The notes beneath the pieces were generated by a model that saw only the letters and a program-made list of their open reading frames with translations, was not told the origin of the DNA and did no database searches. Shown one piece after another: positions 1 to 7,877 of a stretch of 64,000 nucleotides of DNA. Both the position numbers and the translations under genes were made by a program. This DNA comes from Microbacterium hydrocarbonoxydans (GTDB lineage: Bacteria > Actinomycetota > Actinomycetes > Actinomycetales > Microbacteriaceae). Position 1 is the stretch's first letter. Every line of letters begins with the position of its first letter. The stretch spans positions 1,674,001 to 1,738,000 of the forward strand of contig NZ_JAAKXW010000001.1 in the NCBI RefSeq assembly GCF_011752045.1, given 5' to 3'.

Positions 1-106
1 TCGGGTGGAGATGTACTGCACAGGGGGGCTCCTTGCTTCGGACTCGGCGCGGGATTCCATTCTCTCAGTTGCCGGGTGCCGGATGACGCGAAGCGGTGCT
101 CGGCCC

Positions 107-601
107 TCAGAACAGGCCGGCCGGCAGCGCGCCCTCGTGCTCGAGCAGCCAGCGCTTGGTCTCCAGACCGCGACCGGGATCGCCGCCGGAGTACCCGCCG
201 AGGCCGTCGCCGGCGACCACCCGGTGGCAGGGCACGATCAGCGGCACCGGGTTCGCCCCCATGATGGCGCCGATCCCGCGGGCGGGCACGGTGGTGCCGC
301 TGCGCGCCGCGAGCCCGCCGTAGGTGACGGTCTCGCCGTGACCGACCGTGTCGTGGAGCGCAGAGAGCACGGCGCTGGTGGCCGCGGTCTGCGCCCCCAG
401 ATCGATCGGCAGGTCGAAGCGCCGCAGAGCGCCGTCGAAGTACGCGCGGAGCTGGGCGAGCGCCTCACGCAGCAGCGCGTCCGGCTCGGCATCCGCCCCG
501 GCGGGCGCGACGGAGCGCCACGTCACGCGCGTGACGGCCGCCCCGTCGCTGACGACCCCGATGACGCCGACCGGCGACTCGATCGTTCCGAAGGAGGGCA
601 T
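107..601 (-). CDS. ogt: Methylated-DNA--[protein]-cysteine S-methyltransferase
   Basis: This 164-residue protein repairs O6-alkylguanine by transferring the alkyl group irreversibly to its own cysteine. The family signature PCHRVV is present, with the acceptor cysteine at residue 125. The conserved Tyr of YGGLA (about residue 94) and the GAIMGANP helix come before it, and G-GGYSGG follows. The length matches the short Ogt/AGT form, with no Ada-type regulatory domain. It is monocistronic and ends just before a gene-free stretch at the window start; the Erm gene lies 33 nt upstream on the same strand and could be cotranscribed. The family call is secure. Confidence 0.95.
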   Translation of the reverse strand: MPSFGTIESPVGVIGVVSDGAAVTRVTWRSVAPAGADAEPDALLREALAQLRAYFDGALRRFDLPIDLGAQTAATSAVLSALHDTVGHGETVTYGGLAARSGTTVPARGIGAIMGANPVPLIVPCHRVVAGDGLGGYSGGDPGRGLETKRWLLEHEGALPAGLF

Positions 602-634
602 GAGCCGAGGTTACCTCCGGGGCAGGACACCGGG

Positions 635-1402
635 TCACCGCGCTCGTCCCAGCTCACGCCACAGCCCCGCCCAGTGCTGCGCGCGAAGCTCGCGCGGAAG
701 CCGGCATCCGGCCGCGCCGGCGGCGTGGAGCGCCGCGCGCGCCCGCGACGGACTGGTCGAAGCCGCGCGGGCGATGATCGCCGGGAGTCCGGATCCTCGC
801 GCCGTGAAGGCCGCGCCGACGAAGGCCTCGTATCGCCGCCGATCGGATGCCGCGACGAGCGGATCCTCGCGCCGGCTGATGGTGAGCAGCCCGCCGTCGA
901 CGGCGGGCTGCGGCGCGAACCCCCACGACGGCACCCGCCCCTCGAGCCCGAACTCGAACCAGGGAGCGAGCTGAGCGGTCAGCATCGTGCCACCGCCGAT
1001 CCCTGCCCGCTTGCGCGCGACCTCCCACTGCGTCAGGAGGACGGCGTGATGCCACGTGCGCGACGCCAGCAGCCGGCGGAGGATCGGCGTCGTGAGATGG
1101 AAGGGGATGTTGCCGACGACGACATCGGCGTCGAGTGGATGACGCAGGGCGTCCGCCGCCCGCACCGTCACCGTGGGCAGTGCAGCCTGCAGCCGTCGCG
1201 CGCGGTGCTCATCGATCTCGAGCGCGGTGAGCGGGCGCCCGAGGCCGGCGAGGCCGCGGGTGAGCGCGCCGTCGCCCGCACCGAGTTCGAGGATCGAGCC
1301 GGGCGTCTGCCGGACGAGGGTGAGGATGCGGCCCAGTGTGGGCCGGTGGGTGAGGAAGTTCTGACCGAGTTCGTGTCGGCCGCCGTGAAGGGATCGAGGC
1401 AT
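635..1402 (-). CDS. erm: Erm-family 23S rRNA (adenine-N6)-methyltransferase
   Basis: The 255-residue product has the SAM-binding motif LELGAGDGALT (about residues 38-48) and the adenine-binding motif NIPF (98-101), as in RsmA/Erm methyltransferases. The N-terminal RHELGQNFL resembles actinobacterial Erm proteins and argues against KsgA. Members methylate A2058 of 23S rRNA and give macrolide-lincosamide-streptogramin resistance. I chose the start at 1402 because CAGGAG lies 7 nt upstream. A longer in-frame start at 1462 would add 20 residues unlike the family. A roughly 200-nt leader containing a small reading frame precedes the gene, so translation-coupled induction is possible. Actual resistance is inference. 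Confidence 0.88.
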   Translation of the reverse strand: MPRSLHGGRHELGQNFLTHRPTLGRILTLVRQTPGSILELGAGDGALTRGLAGLGRPLTALEIDEHRARRLQAALPTVTVRAADALRHPLDADVVVGNIPFHLTTPILRRLLASRTWHHAVLLTQWEVARKRAGIGGGTMLTAQLAPWFEFGLEGRVPSWGFAPQPAVDGGLLTISRREDPLVAASDRRRYEAFVGAAFTARGSGLPAIIARAASTSPSRARAALHAAGAAGCRLPRELRAQHWAGLWRELGRAR

Positions 1403-1531
1403 GGGTGCGCTCCTGAGGAGAGTCGGAGCACCCCGGACGAGGGAGAGGACGCGCTGAGGCATCGAGAGGATCGCCCGTCCCGAGGTGCGAGGGCATCTCG
1501 GTGGACGGCGCGCAGACGTGTGCGAGGCTGC

Positions 1532-1550
1532 CCGCCGTCAGGCGCGGCGG
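1532..1550 (-). promoter_or_regulatory. Hairpin across the leader-peptide stop codon
   Basis: On the minus strand CCGCCG, a 7-nt loop holding the TGA stop, and CGGCGG can form a 6-bp stem. It sits between the putative leader peptide and the Erm gene, where an attenuation structure would be expected. In GC-rich DNA such short stems are frequent, so this is only suggestive. Confidence 0.3.
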
Positions 1551-1603
1551 TCGCGGAACACGAGGTTGCGCCCCATCACGGGCGCTGCGCATATCGTTCC
1601 CAT
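1538..1603 (-). CDS. Possible Erm leader peptide (21 codons)
   Basis: A 21-codon frame (beginning MGTICAAPVM and ending in TGA) starts 6 nt after the hexamer TAGGCT, a standard actinobacterial -10. The transcript would therefore begin at this ATG and be leaderless. The frame ends about 135 nt upstream of the Erm start, and its stop codon lies in the loop of a small hairpin. Inducible erm genes commonly carry a short leader whose drug-stalled translation exposes the methyltransferase start. No WhiB7-type AT-rich promoter was seen. The peptide itself is not one I recognise, so the role is inferred from position only. Confidence 0.4.
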   Translation of the reverse strand: MGTICAAPVMGRNLVFRDRRA

Positions 1604-1612
1604 GGTGTCAGC

Positions 1613-1954
1613 CTAGCGGCCCCCGCCATCTCGCGTCCCCTCGGACGGCTCCGCCCTGTCCGCAGCATCCGCTTCCTCGTCCGTCACCTGCGCATCGGCG
1701 GCTGCGAGTTGCGCGGCCGCCGCCTGCTCCTCCGCCTCGACGGCCGCGGCGATCACGCGGATCGACCACGCCGGCCCCAGAGAGGGCGCGTGGTACCTCT
1801 TCCTCCCCTGTGATTCGTCGGAGGGTTCGCCGGCGCCCCACGCGCCGCCGCCTTTCCGGATCGACAATCCTCCACCTCTTCCCGGGACCCCCCAAAGGTC
1901 CGCCGCCCATGGCCATGAGCGTCCGAGGAAGAGACGTGCGATCTCGGATTTCAT
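1613..1954 (-). CDS. Hypothetical protein, start uncertain
   Basis: The 113-codon frame gives no recognisable domain. The second half (from about residue 52) has codon usage typical of the window and predicts an Ala/Glu-rich helix (VIAAAVEAEEQAAAAQLAAA) followed by an acidic tail. The first half uses rare codons (AAA, TCA, AGA, TTG) and is Gly/Trp-rich, so the true start may be internal, near a GGGGAGGAAG ribosome-site-like stretch around 1800. Its stop codon overlaps the TAGGCT -10 of the Erm leader. No Shine-Dalgarno sequence precedes the first ATG. I regard it as a possible small gene of unknown function. Confidence 0.35.
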   Translation of the reverse strand: MKSEIARLFLGRSWPWAADLWGVPGRGGGLSIRKGGGAWGAGEPSDESQGRKRYHAPSLGPAWSIRVIAAAVEAEEQAAAAQLAAADAQVTDEEADAADRAEPSEGTRDGGGR

Positions 1955-2104
1955 TACGCGGAAGTGCGGAGCGAGACGGAATTCGGCGAACCCGCGTCAT
2001 GATCCGCGTCGTCCGGAGTCTTGCAAGTGTGACGAAGAGCGAACCGTGGGGACAACACCTTCGCTCCGGCGTCTGAGCCGCCACCCCCCTCCATGGCGCG
2101 GCTC

Positions 2105-2136
2105 GCGGGTGGGGCCCCCTCCCAGGCCCCACCCGC
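2105..2136 (-). terminator. Rho-independent-like terminator after the two-component operon
   Basis: A perfect 12-bp stem (GCGGGTGGGGCC with GGCCCCACCCGC) and an 8-nt loop lie about 30 nt past the stop of the response regulator. There is no U-tract, which is common for actinobacterial terminators. Confidence 0.55.
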
Positions 2137-2167
2137 CTTCTCCCCCGGCGCCGCGGCTCCGAGCCGC

Positions 2168-2770
2168 TCAGATCCAGCCGCGTTCCTCCGCGAGCAGCAC
2201 AGCCTGCTGTCTCGTGCCGACAGCGAGTTTGGCGAGGACGGCCGAGATGTGGTTGCGCACCGTGCCGGGGGCGAGCGAGAGCGTCCGGGCGATCTGCCCT
2301 GTCGTCTCACCCCGGCGGCCGGCCCGCAGCACGTCGAGCTCCCGATCGGTCAGCGGCGGGCGCTCGTCGCTCAGCGCATCCGCGGCGATCTCCGGGTCGA
2401 CGTAGCGGGCGCCCGCCGCGACCCGGCGGATGACGGCGGCCACCTCGTCGGCACCGCGTGATTTGGGCAGGAAACCCGACACCCCGGATGCCAGGGCGCG
2501 GCGCAGCACGCCGGGACGCGCGTGCCGGGTGACCACGACGCAGCGCGTCGCGATCGCCCGATGGAGCCGCTCGGCGACCTGGACGCCGTCGAGCCCCGGC
2601 ATCTCGAGATCGAGAAGACAGATGTCGGGCCGGAGGCGGAGGGCCTCGGCCACCGCCTGCTCGCCGTCCGCGCACTCCGCGACGACCTCGATGTCGTCCT
2701 CCAGCCGCAGCAGCGCGGCGAGGGCGGAGCGGATCATCCCCTCGTCGTCCGCGAGCAGCACCCGGATCAT
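2168..2770 (-). CDS. NarL/FixJ-family response regulator (DesR-like)
   Basis: This 200-residue transcription factor has an N-terminal receiver domain with the acidic pocket LLADDE (residues 5-10), phospho-acceptor Asp54 in LLDLEMPG, and the conserved Lys in GFLPKS (about 106). A LuxR-type helix-turn-helix follows at about 138-190 (LTDRELDVLRA, then PGTVRNHISAVLAKL). Its start overlaps the stop of the upstream histidine kinase by 4 nt, so the two form a translationally coupled pair. Layout and length match DesKR-type systems, which often sense membrane state or cell-envelope stress. The targets are unknown. A 16-nt inverted repeat upstream of the kinase is a candidate autoregulatory site. Confidence 0.93.
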   Translation of the reverse strand: MIRVLLADDEGMIRSALAALLRLEDDIEVVAECADGEQAVAEALRLRPDICLLDLEMPGLDGVQVAERLHRAIATRCVVVTRHARPGVLRRALASGVSGFLPKSRGADEVAAVIRRVAAGARYVDPEIAADALSDERPPLTDRELDVLRAGRRGETTGQIARTLSLAPGTVRNHISAVLAKLAVGTRQQAVLLAEERGWI

Positions 2771-3981
2771 CGCGTCTCCCCGTCTCGCACGGGAACCGTG
2801 ACGACCACCGTGAAGTCGTCGCCGCCTCGCTGCACGTCCAGCGTCCCGCCGACCTCGGCGATCCGCCGCCCGACGCCCTCGAGCCCGGAGCCGTCCGCCC
2901 TCTCCTCCGCCCCCGGCACGGCGTCGTTGTCGATCTCGTAGCGCCAGGCATCCGCCGACCGAGTCAGCGCGAGGCGGGCGCGGCGTCCGCCGCCGTGCCG
3001 GAGGACGTTGGTCGTGGTCTCCCGGATGACCGGGCCCAGCGCCGCCGCCGGCGCCTCATCGGCGTCGGCGGCGATCGCCGCCTCGACCTCGAGTCCGGCC
3101 GCCGCGAGCAGGTCTCGCGCGTTGGCGAGCTCATCGCCGAGCGGCACGGAGCGGAAGCGCATCGCGAGGTCGCGGGTGCCCTGGCGGGCGTCGTCGACAC
3201 TGCCGCGCGCCGCCCGCAGCTGCTCGAGCGCCGCAGCCGGATCCCGCTCCATCAGCCGTTCCGCCAGTTCGAGCTGAAGAGCGATCACCTGCAGGTGGTG
3301 CCCCTGCAGATCGTGCACGTCCGTCGCGACCCTCAGGCGCTCCTGGGTCGCGGCGAGCCGCGCCTCCGATGCCCGTGCACGATCCAGGGCGACCAGCACG
3401 TCCCACCACCAGAGAGTGCTCACCGTCATCACCGGAAGCAGAACCGTGTAGACGGCGGGCAGCCACCACGGGGTGCCGGCCTCGTACACGTCGCGGGATC
3501 CGTCGACGAACGCGAGGCCGACGAGCGCCGCGGTCAGCAGGACCACCACGCGGGCACGCACGCCGGAGGGCCAGTTCAGCAGCACCGTCGACTGCACCAC
3601 GGGCATGACCGCGAACAGCCAGCTCCCGGAGACCAGGCCGCCCACCACGCCGAAGCCGAGGGCGATGATCATCGGCAGGGCGATGCGGGTCCAGGGAACA
3701 CCCGGCTCCGCATCGATGCGGTGCCGGTAGTCGGCGAGGAGGAGCAGCGTCGACAGCCACCACACGATCCCGCCCGCGCCGAGGACGAGCGGCACCGTGG
3801 CTGCGGTGTTCGTCGCGAGCACGCCGAGCGCCCAGACGAGGAGAAGGAAGGCCTCGAAGAACATCACCGCCGACGCCGTGTACCACCAGGTCGCGGTGAT
3901 GCCGCGAGCCAGCTGCCGTGCTCCGGGTGCCGGCTCGGCCGCCGGGATCGTCGAGGGGGTTCTGCTCACCCGCACCACCAT
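2767..3981 (-). CDS. DesK-like sensor histidine kinase
   Basis: This 404-residue membrane kinase has about five or six N-terminal hydrophobic segments (residues 30-170), then a short coiled linker (DRARASEARLAATQERLRVA). The HisKA_3 dimerisation motif DVHDLQGHHLQVIALQLELAERL carries the phospho-accepting His. The C-terminal HATPase domain shows IRETTTNVLRHGGG (N box) and GSGLEGVGRRI (G box). The ATG at 3981 was chosen because the open frame extends far upstream without family-like sequence, while MVVRVSRT begins just before the first membrane segment. The start lies 5 nt from a perfect inverted repeat. It overlaps the response regulator gene by 4 nt. Confidence 0.9.
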   Translation of the reverse strand: MVVRVSRTPSTIPAAEPAPGARQLARGITATWWYTASAVMFFEAFLLLVWALGVLATNTAATVPLVLGAGGIVWWLSTLLLLADYRHRIDAEPGVPWTRIALPMIIALGFGVVGGLVSGSWLFAVMPVVQSTVLLNWPSGVRARVVVLLTAALVGLAFVDGSRDVYEAGTPWWLPAVYTVLLPVMTVSTLWWWDVLVALDRARASEARLAATQERLRVATDVHDLQGHHLQVIALQLELAERLMERDPAAALEQLRAARGSVDDARQGTRDLAMRFRSVPLGDELANARDLLAAAGLEVEAAIAADADEAPAAALGPVIRETTTNVLRHGGGRRARLALTRSADAWRYEIDNDAVPGAEERADGSGLEGVGRRIAEVGGTLDVQRGGDDFTVVVTVPVRDGETR

Positions 3982-3986
3982 ACGGG

Positions 3987-4002
3987 CGTGACAGATGTCA
4001 CG
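3987..4002. promoter_or_regulatory. Inverted repeat CGTGACA-N2-TGTCACG between divergent genes
   Basis: The 7-bp perfect arms separated by 2 nt lie 5 nt upstream of the histidine kinase start, in the region shared with the divergent export-protein gene at 4126. Position and symmetry suit the binding site of a dimeric NarL-type regulator such as the neighbouring one. That it binds this regulator is inference. Confidence 0.5.
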
Positions 4003-4125
4003 GATGCGCCGTGCGTTCCCCCTGGAATCCGGTGACGCCCCGGCACTGCCGGCGACCACGTCGCTCCGATGGACTGGAGCCACGCGACGGAGACACCGCT
4101 CGTGCCGCACACACCAGGAGCCCTC

Positions 4126-4662
4126 ATGAACCTCATCGACACCTTCCAGAACCTCGTCGCTCAGGTCCCCGACCTCGTGCAGCCGCTCATCGTGGCCCTC
4201 GCCGGGGCCGTGCCGTTCATCGAAGGAGAGGGCGCGGTGGCCATCGGCGTGATCGGCGGCATCCACCCCGTGATCGCTGCGGTGGCGGCGATGGCGGGCA
4301 ACTTCCTGTGCGTCGCCGTCCTCGTGCTCGCGAGCTCGGGAGCACGAGCCGCGATCGTGAACCGCAGCCGCGCAGGCCGGCCTGTGCTCGCCGGCGCCGC
4401 CGGAAGCACCTCCGTCCCTGCGGAGGACTCCGGCCGCGGCGCGGCGCGGCGCGAGAGGTTCCAGCGCGCCTTCGAGCGATACGGCGTCCCCGGGGTGAGC
4501 CTGCTCGGCCCGCTCCTGCTGCCCACGCAGTTCACCGCCACGATGCTCGCCGCCGCCGGCGTCGGCCGCGCGCGGATCCTCTTCTGGCAGGCGATCGCCA
4601 TCATCGGCTGGACGACCCTGGTCGCGATCATCATCGGCGGCGCGGTGTACGCGATCCACTGA
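4126..4662 (+). CDS. Small membrane export protein (small multidrug efflux/COG2426-like)
   Basis: This 178-residue integral membrane protein has hydrophobic stretches near residues 17-60 and 130-175. The region FIEGEGAVAIGVIGGIHP is typical of the DedA-like small multidrug export family. It also shows the reentrant-type GPLLLPTQFTATMLAAAGV and a polar central linker (SRAGRPVL to RRERFQRAFERYG). The start at 4126 follows AGGAG by 6 nt; the frame is open further upstream without family-like sequence. The gene faces the two-component operon and may be one of its targets, since a palindromic site lies between them. The substrate is unknown. Confidence 0.75.
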   Translation: MNLIDTFQNLVAQVPDLVQPLIVALAGAVPFIEGEGAVAIGVIGGIHPVIAAVAAMAGNFLCVAVLVLASSGARAAIVNRSRAGRPVLAGAAGSTSVPAEDSGRGAARRERFQRAFERYGVPGVSLLGPLLLPTQFTATMLAAAGVGRARILFWQAIAIIGWTTLVAIIIGGAVYAIH

Positions 4663-4751
4663 TCCCCGAGAACTCACGGATGCCGCTCCGTCTGAGGTAG
4701 TCTCACTACCCACCGGCTCCACGGATCCGGCGACAGGAAGCAGAGCACTCC

Positions 4752-6401
4752 ATGGACGATTCCGGCGAGCTGAACGACGCTCAGCTGCTGCGCCGCAGCC
4801 GTCACGGAGACCGCCACGCGTTCTCGGAGCTGTGGCGACGGCACGCCCCCATCGCGGTGGCCTACGCGCGCAGCCTCGGCGCTGCACCGCCGGACCCGGA
4901 GGATGTGGTCTCCGAGGTGTTCCTCCGCATCCTCCACCTGCTGCGCACGGGCAAGGGACCGGAGGACCGCTTCCGTCCGTACCTGCTCACGACCGTGCGG
5001 AACACCTGGGTCTCCGCCTCGCGGCGCGCGCCGGTGACGCTGTCGATCGACGACGCGGAGCATCCGGTGTCGAGCGTGGGCGCGATCGACATCGAGGCGA
5101 TGGCGAACTCCGCGACCATCGCCGAGGCGTTCAGCTCGCTTCCCGAGCGCTGGCAGCACGCCCTGTGGCTGAGCGCGGTCGAGCAGCTGCCGCCGCGCAC
5201 GATCGCGGAGGTGCTCGATCTGCGGCCCAACTCGGCGGCCGCCCTGACCTATCGAGCCCGCGACGCGCTCCGCAAGGCGTGGATCCGGGCTCATCTGCGC
5301 CAGGCGCCTGCGGGTACCGAGCACGCCCGTGTCATCGAGCTGCTCGGATCCTACGCGCACGACGATCTGTCTCCTCGCTCCGAGCGGCTCGTGACGGCCC
5401 ATCTCGGCGGCTGCGCCGACTGCCGCGCGGCCGCCGGCGAGGCGCGTCATCTCGCCCGCGCCATGACGCTCGGCCCGCTCCTGGCCGGCGGCACCGGCCT
5501 GGTGATCGCACCTCTGCTGTTCCCCGCGGATCAGGTCGCGGCGACCACGCTCACGGCCGCTCCGGGTGTGACCGGCTGGATGGGCGTACACGCTCCGATG
5601 CTGCAACCCGCGGCGGATGCCGCCGGGCACGCGAACCCGCTGCTCTGGCCGGTCGCCGCCGCGGCGGCCGTCGCCCTGTCTGTGAGCGGAAGCATGTTCG
5701 TGCGCCCGCCGTCGGAGCCGGTCGCCCTCGAGGCGCTGCGCCCGGCCCTGGTGCTGCCTTCACCGGCGCCTCCGGCCACCGTGCCCGACCCTGTTCACGA
5801 GTCCGATCCCGTGACGCAGGATGCCGTCACGCCGCCGGCCGTCGTCGCGCCGACGCAGCCTCCCGCCCCGAAGCCGCAGCGAAAGGCGAAGACGATCCCG
5901 ACGCACCCCGTCGGCGTGCCGTCCTTCGTCGAGGACCTGCTGCACGGTGTGGCGGACGCGCCTTCCGCGAAGACGGACGATGAGAGGTTCAGCCCCTACG
6001 CCGTCGACGAATCCCTCATCGAGGCCTTCGCCTTCGCCGAAGGGTCAGCCGACGCGGAGGACGAGGCCGGCGGCCCCTTCCCCTCCATGAACGCCGCGAA
6101 GACGTCGAACGCATGGGAGGACGTCGCGACCATGACGCTGAGCGTGGCGATCACCGCGGACACGGTCGGGAGCGACATGGACCCGGCGAGGATCGCGCCC
6201 TCCGCATCGGAGGCGGGGCCGCCGCCGTGGTCCGCTGAAGGCTCGACGGCGGGTGCCGCCGGACCGCCGACCGAACCCGCCGACGCGCCTCCCGGGCTGG
6301 ACGGTCTGCTCCCCACCGCGTTCGCCGGGAAGGATCTCCCGTTCAGCGAGAAGGATCTCCCGTTCGGCCTCGGCGACGAGAACGAGAAGCCCGGACGCTG
6401 A
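4752..6401 (+). CDS. ECF sigma factor fused to anti-sigma-like zinc finger and membrane/Pro-rich tail
   Basis: The 549-residue protein begins with a sigma-70 region 2 (about residues 20-95, including DPEDVVSEVFLRIL) and region 4 (125-185, SLPERWQHALWLSAVEQL to SAAALTYRARDALRK). A ZAS motif H217-x3-C221-x2-C224 follows, the zinc site of anti-sigma factors. Hydrophobic segments lie at about 236-260 and 296-318, then a long Pro/Ala/Asp-rich tail ending with the repeat KDLPF-(S/G). It thus combines sigma and membrane-anchored anti-sigma modules in one chain. GACAGGAAG precedes the start by about 13 nt. No separate anti-sigma gene is adjacent. What releases the sigma part is unknown. Confidence 0.85.
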   Translation: MDDSGELNDAQLLRRSRHGDRHAFSELWRRHAPIAVAYARSLGAAPPDPEDVVSEVFLRILHLLRTGKGPEDRFRPYLLTTVRNTWVSASRRAPVTLSIDDAEHPVSSVGAIDIEAMANSATIAEAFSSLPERWQHALWLSAVEQLPPRTIAEVLDLRPNSAAALTYRARDALRKAWIRAHLRQAPAGTEHARVIELLGSYAHDDLSPRSERLVTAHLGGCADCRAAAGEARHLARAMTLGPLLAGGTGLVIAPLLFPADQVAATTLTAAPGVTGWMGVHAPMLQPAADAAGHANPLLWPVAAAAAVALSVSGSMFVRPPSEPVALEALRPALVLPSPAPPATVPDPVHESDPVTQDAVTPPAVVAPTQPPAPKPQRKAKTIPTHPVGVPSFVEDLLHGVADAPSAKTDDERFSPYAVDESLIEAFAFAEGSADAEDEAGGPFPSMNAAKTSNAWEDVATMTLSVAITADTVGSDMDPARIAPSASEAGPPPWSAEGSTAGAAGPPTEPADAPPGLDGLLPTAFAGKDLPFSEKDLPFGLGDENEKPGR

Positions 6402-6417
6402 CCGTCGCCGCGCCCGA

Positions 6418-6825
6418 TCAGACCAGCTCGCCGACCAGCTTCTCGATGCGCGCGCGGATCTCGTCGCGGATCGGGCGGACGGCGTCGATCCCCTGCCCTG
6501 CCGGGTCGTCGAGCTTCCAGTCCTCGTAGCGCTTGCCGGGGAAGAACGGGCAGGCGTCGCCGCATCCCATCGTGATGACGACGTCGGAGGCCTGCACGGC
6601 CTCGGTGGTCAGCACCTTCGGCTGCTCGGCGGTGATGTCGATGCCGAGCTCGCTCATCGCCTCGACGGCGATCGGGTTGATCCGGTCCGCGGGCATGGAC
6701 CCCGCTGAGCGCACCTCGATGCGGTCGCCGGCGATGTCGCGGAGGAACCCGGCGGCCATCTGGGAGCGACCGGCGTTGTGCACGCAGACGAAGAGGACGG
6801 AGGGCTTGGCGGATGCTTCGGACAT
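6418..6825 (-). CDS. arsC: Arsenate reductase, LMW-phosphatase type
   Basis: The 135-residue enzyme reduces arsenate to arsenite. The P-loop CVHNAGRS gives the nucleophile Cys14 and Arg20 (Cx5R). Cys88 and Cys92 in MGCGDACPF form the redox pair that passes a disulfide to thioredoxin, as in Staphylococcus ArsC. ATG at 6825 follows AAGGAGC by 6 nt. It is the last gene of a trx - arsRC - arsC operon on the minus strand, 31 nt downstream of the fusion gene. Having both a thioredoxin gene and the Cys pair in the same operon supports thioredoxin coupling over mycothiol coupling. Confidence 0.92.
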   Translation of the reverse strand: MSEASAKPSVLFVCVHNAGRSQMAAGFLRDIAGDRIEVRSAGSMPADRINPIAVEAMSELGIDITAEQPKVLTTEAVQASDVVITMGCGDACPFFPGKRYEDWKLDDPAGQGIDAVRPIRDEIRARIEKLVGELV

Positions 6826-6856
6826 GATGCTCCTTGTCGATCTGATGGTCGGTGAG

Positions 6857-7846
6857 TCAGCGGATGAGGTCGTCGAGGAGGACTCGGACACGGGCTGCGA
6901 TGTCGTCTCGGATCGCCTCGACGCCCTCACGGGAGGCGAGGGCGGGATCCCCGACGGCCCAGTCTTCGTAGCGCACTCCGGGGATCACCGGGCAGACGTC
7001 GCCGCACCCCATCGTGACGACGACGTCGGCGGCGCGCACGGCATCATCCGTGAGGGGCTTCGGGAAGCGATCCACGGCGCGATCCCCCTCGATCTCAGCG
7101 AGGATCGATCTGACGTGCGGATGGATGATGTCGGCCGGACTCGATCCCGCCGAACGTGCGACGACCTTCCCGTTCGCCAGCCGGTTCACCAGCGCCGCCG
7201 CGAGCTGTGATCGTCCGGCGTTCGCGACGCAGACGAAGAGCACCTGCGGCGCGGAGCTCTCACGATCGCGGGTGAGATCGGCGAGCCGCTGACGCGCGAA
7301 TCGCTCGGTGAGCGGGACGAGCGCCCCTGTCGCCTTCGCGGTCCTGGCCAGAGCGGTGTACGACTCACGCACCACACCGAGCACCGTGGCCCGGTCGAGC
7401 TCGGGGATCTCCGCCGCGAGCTCCTCCGCCAGCCGCGTGATCCGCGCGTCGAAATCCGGTCGCGCGCCGGCCGGCTCGTCCCTGCGCCAGGGCGCGGCCA
7501 GCGTCGCCGGGGCGAACGAGTCCAGCAGCGCCGTGACGGCGCCACGGAGGCCGGGGTTGATCCGATACCAGACCCACGTTCCGCGCCGCTCGGAGGTCAG
7601 CACCTCGACCTCTTTGAGGACCTTCAGATGGTGCGACACCGTGGGCTGGGACACCTCGGACAGCTCGGCCAGATCGCACACGCACGACTCGCCGCGGGGG
7701 TCGGCGGCGATGGCGGAGAGCATCCGGAGCCTCAGCGGATCCGAGAGGGCCTTGAGGGTCTCGGCCACCTGCCGGGCCGCGTCTTGGCCGATGGCGTGGG
7801 TGGCGACGGGGCTGCACTGCTCCGGCGCGGCCGGCAGAGCGTTCAT
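6857..7846 (-). CDS. ArsR repressor - arsenate reductase fusion protein
   Basis: The 329-residue protein contains an ArsR winged helix (about residues 22-105, with SCVCDLAELSEVSQPTVSHHLKVL) and a helical segment (about 130-190) of the three-helix-bundle type seen in actinobacterial arsenate reductases. A full LMW-phosphatase-type reductase follows (200-329; Cys206-x5-Arg212 and Cys281/Cys285). Arsenic-sensing thiols are likely Cys11, Cys55 and Cys57. It could therefore sense arsenite and also make it. The gene follows thioredoxin by 31 nt and precedes a stand-alone arsC by 31 nt. Such fusions are known in actinobacteria; whether DNA binding responds to the enzyme state is not known. Confidence 0.9.
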   Translation of the reverse strand: MNALPAAPEQCSPVATHAIGQDAARQVAETLKALSDPLRLRMLSAIAADPRGESCVCDLAELSEVSQPTVSHHLKVLKEVEVLTSERRGTWVWYRINPGLRGAVTALLDSFAPATLAAPWRRDEPAGARPDFDARITRLAEELAAEIPELDRATVLGVVRESYTALARTAKATGALVPLTERFARQRLADLTRDRESSAPQVLFVCVANAGRSQLAAALVNRLANGKVVARSAGSSPADIIHPHVRSILAEIEGDRAVDRFPKPLTDDAVRAADVVVTMGCGDVCPVIPGVRYEDWAVGDPALASREGVEAIRDDIAARVRVLLDDLIR

Positions 7847-7877
7847 GTGGAATCCTCTCGGGGCGGGTCGGCGATGC

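Noticed and set aside
5..1813. 602-codon open frame on the plus strand
   Set aside because: It is the complement of the Ogt and Erm genes. Its translation is Arg/Gly/Pro-rich without any domain, as expected for an antisense frame in GC-rich DNA.
3982..4887. N-terminal extension of the histidine kinase frame
   Set aside because: It lies antisense to the export-protein and sigma-factor genes, is low-complexity and charged, and precedes the real membrane segments, so it is not coding.
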